Under the pieces are notes generated by a model. It did no database searches and had not been told where the DNA came from. It saw only the letters and a program-made list of their open reading frames with translations. Source: Halomonas sp. (GTDB lineage: Bacteria; Pseudomonadota; Gammaproteobacteria; Pseudomonadales; Halomonadaceae). Taken from it: a stretch of DNA of 64,000 nt. This document shows positions 1-7,736 of the stretch, one piece after another (position 1 is the first letter of the stretch; every line of letters starts with the position of its first letter). Position numbers and translations under genes: made by a program. The DNA lies in NCBI RefSeq assembly GCF_011050415.1, contig NZ_DRFS01000024.1:372001-436000 (forward strand). The letters run 5' to 3'.

Positions 1-98
1 TATGATTATTAAAGGTGCTTTGACAGTGTTGTTCAGTAAACTCAATGGCGATATAGCCCGATGGCAGGATTAGCCCTCATCCCTTGGTAGGAGACGCC
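1..98. other. Left window edge, upstream of the response-regulator gene
   Basis: Contains the ribosome site GGTAGGAG at 86-93 and presumably the promoter, but no feature can be assigned with confidence; the gene to the left lies outside the window. Confidence 0.4.
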
Positions 99-770
99 AT
101 GTATTCCTTGTTGGTGGCAGATGACCATCCGCTGTTCCGCGACGCGCTACAAGCCGTGATTAGCAGTGGCCTAGCCGACAGCCAGCTATTGGAAGCGGAT
201 AGCCTTGGCGAAGCGATAAAACTTATTGAGCAGCATGAAGGATTAGATTTACTGCTACTGGATTTAAGCTTGCCAGATGCAGAGGGGCTTGAAGGGCTCA
301 CCACACTGAGGGAGACATTTCCCTGGCTACCGGTGGCGATTGTGTCTGCTAATCAAGAGCGCCAACTGGTGTTGGATGCCATTACCTTAGGCGCTGTAGG
401 CTATATTCCTAAATCGACGCCACGCGAAACATTAATCGCCGCGCTGACGCAGATGCTTGAAGGCCAGCTCTATCTGCCCCCCGATGTTATGCGTCGCCCT
501 GCTCCTCGGACAGCTTCAGCACCACCCGCCACCACGTCAACCAGCGAACGCTTAGCGCGTTTAACCGATAAACAGCTGATGGTGCTGGGCTGCATGGCGA
601 AAGGCATGTCCAACAAGCATATTGCCCGGGAATTATTGATTGCTGAAACTACCGTCAAAACCCATGTTTCCGCTATCCTGCGTAAATTAAACGCCACCAG
701 CCGGGTCCATGCGATCGTCATTGCAGGAGAGGAAGATTTAAGCTTTCATCGCGCTAATCGCGCACGCTAA
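99..770 (+). CDS. LuxR/NarL-family two-component response regulator
   Basis: A 223-residue cytoplasmic transcription regulator. The N-terminal receiver has the acidic pair Asp8/Asp9, the likely phosphoacceptor Asp55 (LLLLDLSLPD) and the conserved Lys105 (YIPKSTP). The C-terminal LuxR helix-turn-helix begins near residue 155 (LTDKQLMVLGCMAKGMSNKHIA) and contains TTVKTHVSAILRKL. I chose ATG99 because GGTAGGAG sits 5-6 bases upstream; an in-frame TTG at 84 has no such site. It converges on the NahK-like kinase with a 4-base tail overlap. Kinase and regulator may form one pathway, but partner specificity cannot be read from sequence. The family call is secure; the target genes are unknown. Confidence 0.9.
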   Translation: MYSLLVADDHPLFRDALQAVISSGLADSQLLEADSLGEAIKLIEQHEGLDLLLLDLSLPDAEGLEGLTTLRETFPWLPVAIVSANQERQLVLDAITLGAVGYIPKSTPRETLIAALTQMLEGQLYLPPDVMRRPAPRTASAPPATTSTSERLARLTDKQLMVLGCMAKGMSNKHIARELLIAETTVKTHVSAILRKLNATSRVHAIVIAGEEDLSFHRANRAR

Positions 771-2146
771 TACTTACTGAGCAGGTTGCCGAGTAGCATT
801 CTCAGCCGCAGCGGCTTTAACGGTTTAAGCAAACAGTGCATACCCGCTTCACGGGTCGCGCGCTTAATTTCCGCCTCATGGTTAGCAGTGATCACGACTG
901 CCGCCAGACCGGGGTGGCGCCGTTGCAGGCGTGCCGCCAAATCAATACCGGTTTCACGATGCTCGCCCAAGTGATAATCCACCAGCAATACCGCCGGCTG
1001 TTCTCCATCACTGGCGGCCTCTAAAGCGCTTACTGTGGCGGCCGCGCGAACACGGCAGCCCCAACTACTCAGCAGCGCCTGCATACCCTCGATAATTGCC
1101 AGGTCATCATCAATCACCCATACCACGCAGCCGTGAAGCGGGTCAGGCGCCTCTTCAACCATTAGCGGGTAGCGTTTGCCTGCTAGGCTCGGCATCGCGC
1201 TTGGTGCTGCGTAGGGTACGGTGATGGAAAACAGCGCACCCACACCAGGTCGCGAGACAAGTGATATCGGTTGTTCGAGCATGGTGCTGATACGGTCGAC
1301 GATGGCAAGCCCAAGCCCTAAACCGCGGCTATGGGCGCTGTTTGGCTGGTTAGCACGACGAAACTCCAAAAAAATCGCTTTACGCTGCTGCTCAGGAATA
1401 CCAGGGCCGGTGTCGCCTACCATAATTTCTAGCCCTTCCTTGCGGCGTCGGCAGCCCAGCAGCACCCTGCCATGCTCGGTATAGCGCACCGCGTTACTTA
1501 AGAAGTTACGGATCACCCGCGCCAGCAGCGCCAAATCAGACTCGACTACTGCGCTTGAAGGCACGTAGTGCAGTACCAAACCACGTACGCTGGCCACTTG
1601 GCGATACTCTTCGGCTAAAGCATCAAGCAGTGTACTTACCGCAAAGGGGGCTTTATCAGGCTGGAGCACGCCTGCGTCCAAGCGCGAGATATCCACCAGC
1701 GTACCTATAAGACCCTCAACGTCTTTCAGTGAGCGCCCGATATGGCCGACTAGCATTTGCGAGGAGTCAGGGAGAGCGTGGGTTTCTAAAGCACTGGCGA
1801 ATAGTCTTGCGGCGTTAAGTGGCTGAAGCAGATCATGGCTGACCGCCGCCAAGAATTTCGTTTTGGATAGATTGGCGGCTTCGGCTTCCGCTTTCGCCGC
1901 CAATAAGCGCGTATTCACCTGCCCTAACTCATCTAACGCGCGGTGCAGCGCTTCGGTGCGCTCTCGCACCTGCTCGGCTAACAGAACCGAGCGTTCGAAT
2001 GCTGCGTAGGGGGCACCATCGGCACTGCCGCTGGTTTCCACACGCTCCATTAGCGCTTGGCACACCTTTCGCAGGCGACGATTTTCCTCGCGCAGCGCTA
2101 CGGGGTCATCTGTGTCAGCATTTATCGATAACTGGAAGAGATCCAA
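767..2146 (-). CDS. nahK: NahK-like soluble hybrid histidine kinase
   Basis: A 459-residue protein without membrane segments. Residues about 12-95 are charged and probably coiled coil. The HisKA box SHDLLQPLNAA carries His104, followed by a HATPase with N box NFLSNAVRYT, G1 DTGPGIP and G2 GLGLGLAIV. A C-terminal receiver starts near residue 341 with IDDD, the likely phosphoacceptor Asp390 and a Lys in LLKPLKP. No PAS or other input domain is visible, as in the Pseudomonas NahK/ErcS' type, which takes its signal from the co-encoded NosP. The start overlaps the end of the nosP-like gene by 32 bases, so the two are probably translationally coupled. The symbol rests on architecture and neighbourhood. 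Confidence 0.75.
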   Translation of the reverse strand: MDLFQLSINADTDDPVALREENRRLRKVCQALMERVETSGSADGAPYAAFERSVLLAEQVRERTEALHRALDELGQVNTRLLAAKAEAEAANLSKTKFLAAVSHDLLQPLNAARLFASALETHALPDSSQMLVGHIGRSLKDVEGLIGTLVDISRLDAGVLQPDKAPFAVSTLLDALAEEYRQVASVRGLVLHYVPSSAVVESDLALLARVIRNFLSNAVRYTEHGRVLLGCRRRKEGLEIMVGDTGPGIPEQQRKAIFLEFRRANQPNSAHSRGLGLGLAIVDRISTMLEQPISLVSRPGVGALFSITVPYAAPSAMPSLAGKRYPLMVEEAPDPLHGCVVWVIDDDLAIIEGMQALLSSWGCRVRAAATVSALEAASDGEQPAVLLVDYHLGEHRETGIDLAARLQRRHPGLAAVVITANHEAEIKRATREAGMHCLLKPLKPLRLRMLLGNLLSKY

Positions 2147-3281
2147 ACGCCACCCCCGTAAACGTTTGATTCACATGCATACCATGATGTTGCTCGCCGT
2201 AAGTGTTAAATCCCACCACGCTAGACTGTCGCAACAGATGTGACGCTTGATCCACCTGCTGCAGCGCTTCAAGCTCCATACGGCGTAAAAAACAGTCACA
2301 ACCAATGATGACACCAGGCGATCCCAGCCGGGCACTTACCCCAGCAAGCATCGCCGCCAGGTTATCCAATAGCGGTGCTGGTTGCATGGCGGTGAGCACA
2401 ATACCGTTTTCTACTGCACAGTAAAAACTCAAACTATGATCACTATTAACGCGTTGGATTGAGCGAACATAATGCTGCTCACCGATACGCACCGCCAATG
2501 GATGATGTGCAAACACCTCAGCGCTGAGTTGCTCCGGCGTCACGCCTACCAAGTCAGCATACACCTGAGCTGCGGGCATGCCATTGAGTTCGATGACCCG
2601 CCGCTGTTCACGGTCAGCTTGGGTCACCACCAACTTATAGCTCAGCGGAGTTAAATGATGGGTAGAAAACACCTCAAACGGAAGTCGGGTGTTGATCATG
2701 ACGACTACCGCTGCGCGAGTATAAAATCTCCCTGCGATGTACACATGAGTATGACTTAAATGATTATCGTCTCCCGCAGAGCCGCCAAAACTGGGAATAC
2801 GCCCCAGCGCGGCATCAAGGGTAGCCAGTACCTGCTCTTCACGGCTGGATAAGCCATCCAGAAGAGTCAACGCGAAGCTGTGCTCGTTGATTGGGGCAAG
2901 GGCCTGCCGACGACAGCGCTCCAATAGCGTGTCCACCAGCGGCTGCGCCTTGGCTAATTCAAAATGTTCAAGATCATCAACCAGTGCAGTTTCAATGGCA
3001 AAAAAACGCCGATCAAATCCAATCGCTACTATAGAGCCACGGTCATAGCCTAGCGGGGTAATTTCACCAGCGGTGGTGCAACCACTTAGCGGCGTTGGGG
3101 AAAAGTATCCTTCGAGTGCCTCCGCTAATGCTGCTAAATCATACTCTGCACTGCAGAAAAATAGCACGAATCCCAAATCGTCATGGCGCAGTGCGTGTGC
3201 TAACTCAAAGGCAGCGTTATGAGCGTCAGCATGCTGGCTGGCTGCTGTTATAACCCCGTGCTCAACCGTATAAGTTGTCAC
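2115..3281 (-). CDS. nosP: NosP-like FIST-domain sensor protein
   Basis: A 388-residue cytoplasmic protein with FIST N and FIST C domains; typical FIST-N pieces are the start [13 protein letters not shown], the [24 protein letters not shown] stretch (in part) and FGGSAGDD near the middle. NosP proteins of this family bind haem, sense nitric oxide and control the kinase NahK, which is encoded directly downstream here. I prefer GTG3281, which has GAGAGA upstream and gives a NosP-like length. An ATG at 3347 would give 410 residues and an 86-base overlap with the upstream kinase gene, but has no ribosome site. NO binding is inferred from family and synteny; many FIST proteins have other ligands. 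Confidence 0.72.
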   Translation of the reverse strand: MTTYTVEHGVITAASQHADAHNAAFELAHALRHDDLGFVLFFCSAEYDLAALAEALEGYFSPTPLSGCTTAGEITPLGYDRGSIVAIGFDRRFFAIETALVDDLEHFELAKAQPLVDTLLERCRRQALAPINEHSFALTLLDGLSSREEQVLATLDAALGRIPSFGGSAGDDNHLSHTHVYIAGRFYTRAAVVVMINTRLPFEVFSTHHLTPLSYKLVVTQADREQRRVIELNGMPAAQVYADLVGVTPEQLSAEVFAHHPLAVRIGEQHYVRSIQRVNSDHSLSFYCAVENGIVLTAMQPAPLLDNLAAMLAGVSARLGSPGVIIGCDCFLRRMELEALQQVDQASHLLRQSSVVGFNTYGEQHHGMHVNQTFTGVAFGSLPVIDKC

Positions 3282-5499
3282 TACGCCATCTCTCAAGTGC
3301 TGCGCGGGTATAGGCTGCCGTTTGCCTGAGCGTGCTGAATATCTCATCTAGCTGAGCTGGCGTGGAGTATTCAACCTTAGCTAGGCTCTCCAGCAGCTTT
3401 GCCTGCTCAGCAAGCTGCTCTGCTCCCACGCTAACGGATTCGCCACGCAATTGGTGAGCTAACCGAATAACGTGATCATATGACAAGGGGGTAGCCGCTA
3501 AGCATGCCGTCAATTGTGCGAAATAATCACTCACTTGCTGATGGTAGAGCATGAGCAATTGGGACAGGCTTGTCTCCCCCAACGTATTTTTCAGCATATT
3601 AAGTGTGTCAGTGTTAAGCATAGAGGCCTCCCCTGGCACCCATGATCCAGACGATAACAGCCGCAACGGCCTATCTTCCCCAGAAGGAAATAGCTGCAAT
3701 GCCAGCACGTTGCTTAACGCCGCAAGTGACAGTGGCTTAGTAATATAATCGGTCATACCGGCCGCAAGACAGCGCTGGCGATCATCTTCTATGCCACCGG
3801 CGGTCATTGCGACAATGGGAACGCTAGCTAACCAGCCCCCTTGCTCACGCAGACGCTGGGTGACCGTTATGCCATCTATATCCGGCAGTTGGATATCCAT
3901 AAAGATCAGATGCACTTGCTGGGCTTGTGCTATCACTAGCGCATCATGACCATTCTCAGCGCATACTACATAGCAACCTAAGCGCGATAATAAACCGACC
4001 GCGACTTTACGATTGACCGCGTTATCCTCCACAAGTAGCAGTGAGGTACCCGTAAAATCGCGACTAGGCGCCAATGGCAGTGAGGTAATCACGGGTTTTG
4101 CTTCCACCAGAGGTAGTCTGAACCAGAAGGTACTGCCATGAGCTAAACGGCTCTCTACACCTAGCTGGCCATTCATCGCGTCGCATAGCCGCTTACAAAT
4201 CGCCAGCCCTAAACCAGTGCCTCCAAAACGTCTGGCGACTGATTCATCGGCCTGTTGAAAAGGCTCAAACAGACGCGCCTGCTGTGGCTCGCTTAATCCG
4301 CAGCCAGTATCACTCACTTCAAATATAAGCTCCTCCACCGTAGAGGAGACCCGCACGTTAACTTGACCGTGGGCGGTGAACTTGATCGCATTAGCAATTA
4401 GGTTAAGCAGAATCTGCCTTAGGCGGCCCTCATCTACCAAAACCCACTCAGGAACCAGAGGGTCTACATTAACCGTGAGTACTAGCCCCTTCATTTTCGC
4501 CCGTGGCGCAAATAGCACCACCACGCTATCAATCAATGGTTTTAGTGCCGTGGGCGAGGTTTCAAGGGTTAGGTGGCCTGCTTCAATTTTTGAGAAATCT
4601 AGGATTTCATTGATCATTGCTAACAGTTGATTGGCACTTTCGTGAATGGTGCGCGCATAGTCCTCTACCTGGGTGAGGCTAATCGTTTCGCGTAGCAGCT
4701 CGCTCATGCCAATGACACCATTCAGAGGCGTGCGGATTTCATGGCTCACCATGGCTAAAAAATCCGACTTTGCTTGGCTCGCTGCCTGGGCCTGCTCTGC
4801 GGTCACTTCAAGTTTCAGCCCAAGCTGCTCCTGCTGGCGCCTGATGGCTGCGCTTTCGCGCATTTCACGCACCAAAAATATAATCACCAGAAAAGCCGCT
4901 AAACTCATACCGATAATGAGTGTCATCAGCAGCATATAGAGTTGACTAAGCTGGGCACGCTCTTCAGTTGCCGACTCAGCCAAGTAACCATTAATGGCAA
5001 TAACTAGCCTTTCGGTAAGTCGCGTTAACGTCTGTAGTTCAACCTCAAGCTCTGCAACTGACAACTGCTCAAGCACGCCATAAGGCTCAAACATAGGATC
5101 AAGCACATCAAGCTGCTGGTGGATTTGTAGCAGCAGCTCACGCGCAGCGGAGATCTCTTGTAACAGGCTGCTAACTTCGCCTTCATTGAGCAGCGTCATC
5201 CTGCTATACAGCAACTCAAAGCGTAGATTTAGCTCATCGTGCCTGGCGGGGTCTAAGGTTACCCGGGTCGCCGCCAGTAAATGGTTCAATAGCTGAACCG
5301 CATCACGGTCTAATTTGTAGACGACCCAGGCGGTATCTTCACGGAGACTTTGGGTGAGGTTTTCTTGCCGCCATGCCGCCAACGTTGCTACCACTAACGC
5401 AGCTGCGAATAGCAATACGGCAATGATAGCGACGAGTTTAAACCGGCGAGGATACCGCAATAAGTTGGATGATGGCGTCGTTGCAGCGCTATCGGACAT
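3262..5499 (-). CDS. Membrane hybrid sensor histidine kinase with receiver and HPt domains
   Basis: A 745-residue inner-membrane kinase of TorS/ArcB-like layout. TM1 is at about 22-43 and TM2 at about 187-210, bracketing a periplasmic helical domain of about 140 residues. Then come a HisKA box [10 protein letters not shown] (His253), a HATPase ([24 protein letters not shown]), a receiver (VEDN, Asp535 in FMDIQLP, Lys in YITKP) and a C-terminal HPt with His682 (LAHQLRGES). This is a complete internal phosphorelay. ATG5499 overlaps the end of the upstream periplasmic-protein gene by 11 bases, suggesting that protein is its sensory partner. Its own end overlaps the nosP-like gene by 20 bases. 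The relay output is probably the nearby LuxR-type regulator or one elsewhere. Confidence 0.85.
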   Translation of the reverse strand: MSDSAATTPSSNLLRYPRRFKLVAIIAVLLFAAALVVATLAAWRQENLTQSLREDTAWVVYKLDRDAVQLLNHLLAATRVTLDPARHDELNLRFELLYSRMTLLNEGEVSSLLQEISAARELLLQIHQQLDVLDPMFEPYGVLEQLSVAELEVELQTLTRLTERLVIAINGYLAESATEERAQLSQLYMLLMTLIIGMSLAAFLVIIFLVREMRESAAIRRQQEQLGLKLEVTAEQAQAASQAKSDFLAMVSHEIRTPLNGVIGMSELLRETISLTQVEDYARTIHESANQLLAMINEILDFSKIEAGHLTLETSPTALKPLIDSVVVLFAPRAKMKGLVLTVNVDPLVPEWVLVDEGRLRQILLNLIANAIKFTAHGQVNVRVSSTVEELIFEVSDTGCGLSEPQQARLFEPFQQADESVARRFGGTGLGLAICKRLCDAMNGQLGVESRLAHGSTFWFRLPLVEAKPVITSLPLAPSRDFTGTSLLLVEDNAVNRKVAVGLLSRLGCYVVCAENGHDALVIAQAQQVHLIFMDIQLPDIDGITVTQRLREQGGWLASVPIVAMTAGGIEDDRQRCLAAGMTDYITKPLSLAALSNVLALQLFPSGEDRPLRLLSSGSWVPGEASMLNTDTLNMLKNTLGETSLSQLLMLYHQQVSDYFAQLTACLAATPLSYDHVIRLAHQLRGESVSVGAEQLAEQAKLLESLAKVEYSTPAQLDEIFSTLRQTAAYTRAALERWRSDNLYG

Positions 5500-6001
5500 C
5501 AATCTGCATAACCTGCCATACCGCTCTAAAACGTATTTTCTCGCTTAACATCGCTTCATCTTGGTCAAAGGGGTAGAGCACCCATAAAGGGCCGTACTCT
5601 CGAATCGGAATGGCACTGCCATCTTTTGCTAGCGCTAAAATAACATCGTAATCGTAAAAATCGCTTACCGGTATTTCAGCTTCATAGCCATTGAGTGCCG
5701 AAACATGCACCGTGTCACTCTCACTATCCAGACTTGCCAACAGATCACGCATTAAAGGCCCGCGGTAGTGGCTGCTGCCCTCCGTCCAAGGCGTCCCTGT
5801 ATCGAACTCATGTTGTGGCAATGCTTCCAGCATAGCGCGATCAAACTGCATCTCATCAGCCACGTTCGTGTGGCCAATATTGCCAGTCACGGTCAGAATA
5901 ACTGGGCCGCTAGGCGCGGCAGTTTCTGTGCCTGACTCAGCTAGTCCCGTTAGGGGAATGCTGAGCGCCAGCATGGCCCACCCCATTAACAACGCTTTCA
6001 C
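5489..6001 (-). CDS. Periplasmic molybdopterin-domain-like protein without Cys ligand
   Basis: About 170 residues with a signal peptide ([19 protein letters not shown], probable cleavage after LAE), so likely periplasmic. The rest resembles the small stand-alone oxidoreductase molybdopterin-binding (SUOX-fold) proteins: VTGNIGHTN near the start, then [24 protein letters not shown] and PLWVLYPFD. Sulphite-oxidase-type enzymes hold molybdenum through a cysteine; this protein has none, so enzymatic activity is unlikely and a ligand-sensing role is more plausible. GTG6001 is chosen because TGAGGTG lies six bases upstream; a GTG at 6010 is the alternative. It is first in the tightly packed group with the hybrid kinase, NosP-like protein and NahK-like kinase. 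The family call is moderate and the function is inferred. Confidence 0.6.
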   Translation of the reverse strand: MKALLMGWAMLALSIPLTGLAESGTETAAPSGPVILTVTGNIGHTNVADEMQFDRAMLEALPQHEFDTGTPWTEGSSHYRGPLMRDLLASLDSESDTVHVSALNGYEAEIPVSDFYDYDVILALAKDGSAIPIREYGPLWVLYPFDQDEAMLSEKIRFRAVWQVMQIDVR

Positions 6002-6145
6002 AGTAAGCACCTCACAAAAGCTTACTCATTGAGCCAAAAGCTCACGAGTAAAAAAAGAAGACAGCGTAGAGATTACGCCATCTCCATTGAGAGGTCAGGC
6101 CAAATAGTGTTTTTTTCGTAAGCGTCGCGTTATTGGCCGTTCACA

Positions 6146-6970
6146 TTAAGTGACGACTTGGGTTTTTTCGTAGGGCTCAAAGCGCACTAGGTCTTCATAA
6201 GCATGCCAACTGGCGTGCCCTAACACTGGAAGTATCAGTGCCAAACCGATATAAAAGGTCATAACACCTACCAATACACACACGGTCAGAATGACCGCCC
6301 AGAGCAGCATCACCCGAAAATTACGCGCAACGCAGCGCACGCTGGCTTCAATACCTTCCATAAAGGTAAGGTCTTGATCCATGAGGGTAGGGATCGCAAC
6401 TACACTAATAGCAAATGCCCCAAAGGCAAGAATACCGCCCGCTACCGTGCCGACGGCTAACATCCCCAATCCTTCTGGTGTGGTTAATAGTGAGGTGTAG
6501 AGAGTGGCGGGACTAGGAACTTCAAATCCAAAAAAGAGCGCAAATAGCAGAGTGGCTAATCGAATCCAGGCGAGGAAGAAAATCATCATCATCACGCCCA
6601 TCATTGCTAACTGACCCGCATGGGGCTTCCAACTCCCGAATGCATCACCTAAGTTAGGTACTCGCCCACGCTCAAGAGCGCGACTGATACCATAAGAACC
6701 CACCGCAACGAGTGGCCCAATAAACATAAAGCCCGCAATCATCGGCAATAGCCAATACCAATAACCGAGCGTAAATGCCCCTACCGTAATCGCAATACTA
6801 AGACCTACCCAAAACATGCCATAAGAAAGACTTACCGCCGTGGCATGACGAAAGTCCTCTACGCCCGCAGCTAACCATGCCCTTGGCCGATCAAAACCAA
6901 CCTTATTAATGGTAATTTTCACACTGGGCATATTTGAATGGTCATTTGTTTTTGTAGTAGCCGCATTCAT
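6146..6970 (-). CDS. DUF2189-family integral membrane protein
   Basis: A 274-residue protein with roughly six hydrophobic segments, among them GMFWVGLSIAITVGAFTLGYWYW (in part) near residue 55, LLPMIAGFMFIGPLVAVGSYGIS near 75 and a C-terminal pair near 215-250. The N-terminal NKVGFDRPRAWLAAGVEDF and the GPLVAVGSYGISRALERG stretch are typical of DUF2189 proteins, whose function is not established. ATG6970 has GGAGTAAC in front. It stands alone, with 135 bases to the signalling group downstream and a 326-base gap upstream, so its context says little about its role. Confidence 0.7.
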   Translation of the reverse strand: MNAATTKTNDHSNMPSVKITINKVGFDRPRAWLAAGVEDFRHATAVSLSYGMFWVGLSIAITVGAFTLGYWYWLLPMIAGFMFIGPLVAVGSYGISRALERGRVPNLGDAFGSWKPHAGQLAMMGVMMMIFFLAWIRLATLLFALFFGFEVPSPATLYTSLLTTPEGLGMLAVGTVAGGILAFGAFAISVVAIPTLMDQDLTFMEGIEASVRCVARNFRVMLLWAVILTVCVLVGVMTFYIGLALILPVLGHASWHAYEDLVRFEPYEKTQVVT

Positions 6971-7296
6971 GGCGTTACTCCTGTTGTTCCTAATAGAGAT
7001 CCTGATAGAAATGCTGAATTCAGGATTTACCTCAAAGCATCAATCTACATTTTCCAATTCAGATTGAAGGTATTAATGCCAACTTAAAGACTTAATACTC
7101 TATTAATGTAGCCGACCTGATGTCGTGAGGCGCTAATCGATAGGTTATACGTACAAAAATTCCTCGACCATGGGCTAAAGCACCAATTAAATTGTTGCTT
7201 TAGCAACTAACGATATGCCTGGAAATAAAAAACTCCGGGGTGTTTGGCCCGGAGTTTTCGTTATTAACTGCGCCAATGTAGGCAACAGCAGTACTT
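6971..7296. other. Intergenic stretch between DUF2189 gene and usp gene
   Basis: Without a convincing ORF. It should hold the promoter of the DUF2189 gene near 7000-7080. A short inverted repeat GTTGCTTTAGCAAC lies at 7193-7206, and the terminator of the TAXI-TRAP/usp operon is at 7231-7256. Nothing else recognisable. Confidence 0.5.
7231..7256 (-). terminator. Rho-independent terminator of TAXI-TRAP/usp operon
   Basis: A perfect 9-bp stem (AACTCCGGG / CCCGGAGTT) with an 8-base loop. Read on the minus strand it is followed by a run of T (complement of the A run at 7226-7232). It lies 40 bases past the usp stop codon. The plus-strand reading also ends in TTTT, so it may act both ways. Confidence 0.85.
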
Positions 7297-7725
7297 TTAG
7301 CGCACGATCATGACCGATACCTTGGCATGATGCACAACGTGCTCAGCGTTAGGACCAAGTACGTAATCAACAAACTTACGTTTGGTGTGGGACGCCATCA
7401 CAATCAGGTCGACATTGAGCTTTTTGCCGACCTTAATAATTGCCTCCCAGGGTGAACCATCCACAATCACGCTCTGTGTTTTTATGGTTTCAGGCACATG
7501 CGTTTGAATAAATTCACGCTGCGCTTCCTTAATCACCTCATGCGCCTTTTTGGAGAAGTCTTTGGGAAAATAAGCGCCCACCATGGGCATCTTAAATTCC
7601 GGCAGTACTGTCACAATATGAAGTGACGCCCCAAAGGTATCACACAAGGTGATCGCGGTTGGCAGCGCCTTCGCCCACGAAGCCTCTTCATTTAAATCTA
7701 CAGGCAGTAGAATCTTCTGGTACAT
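7297..7725 (-). CDS. Universal stress protein, UspA family
   Basis: A 142-residue cytoplasmic protein. It starts YQKILLPVDL and ends in the family ATP-binding motif as DLIVMASHTKRKF followed by GPNAEHVVHHAKVSVMIV (G-2x-G-9x-S/T-type region, here somewhat altered). ATG7725 is chosen because AAGGTGG sits five bases upstream; a GTG at 7734 is less well placed. The gene begins 11 bases after the TRAP permease stop. In the Halomonas elongata ectoine TRAP system the UspA protein TeaD regulates the transporter; a similar role here is an analogy, not shown. Confidence 0.88.
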   Translation of the reverse strand: MYQKILLPVDLNEEASWAKALPTAITLCDTFGASLHIVTVLPEFKMPMVGAYFPKDFSKKAHEVIKEAQREFIQTHVPETIKTQSVIVDGSPWEAIIKVGKKLNVDLIVMASHTKRKFVDYVLGPNAEHVVHHAKVSVMIVR

Positions 7726-7736
7726 CGTGACCACCT

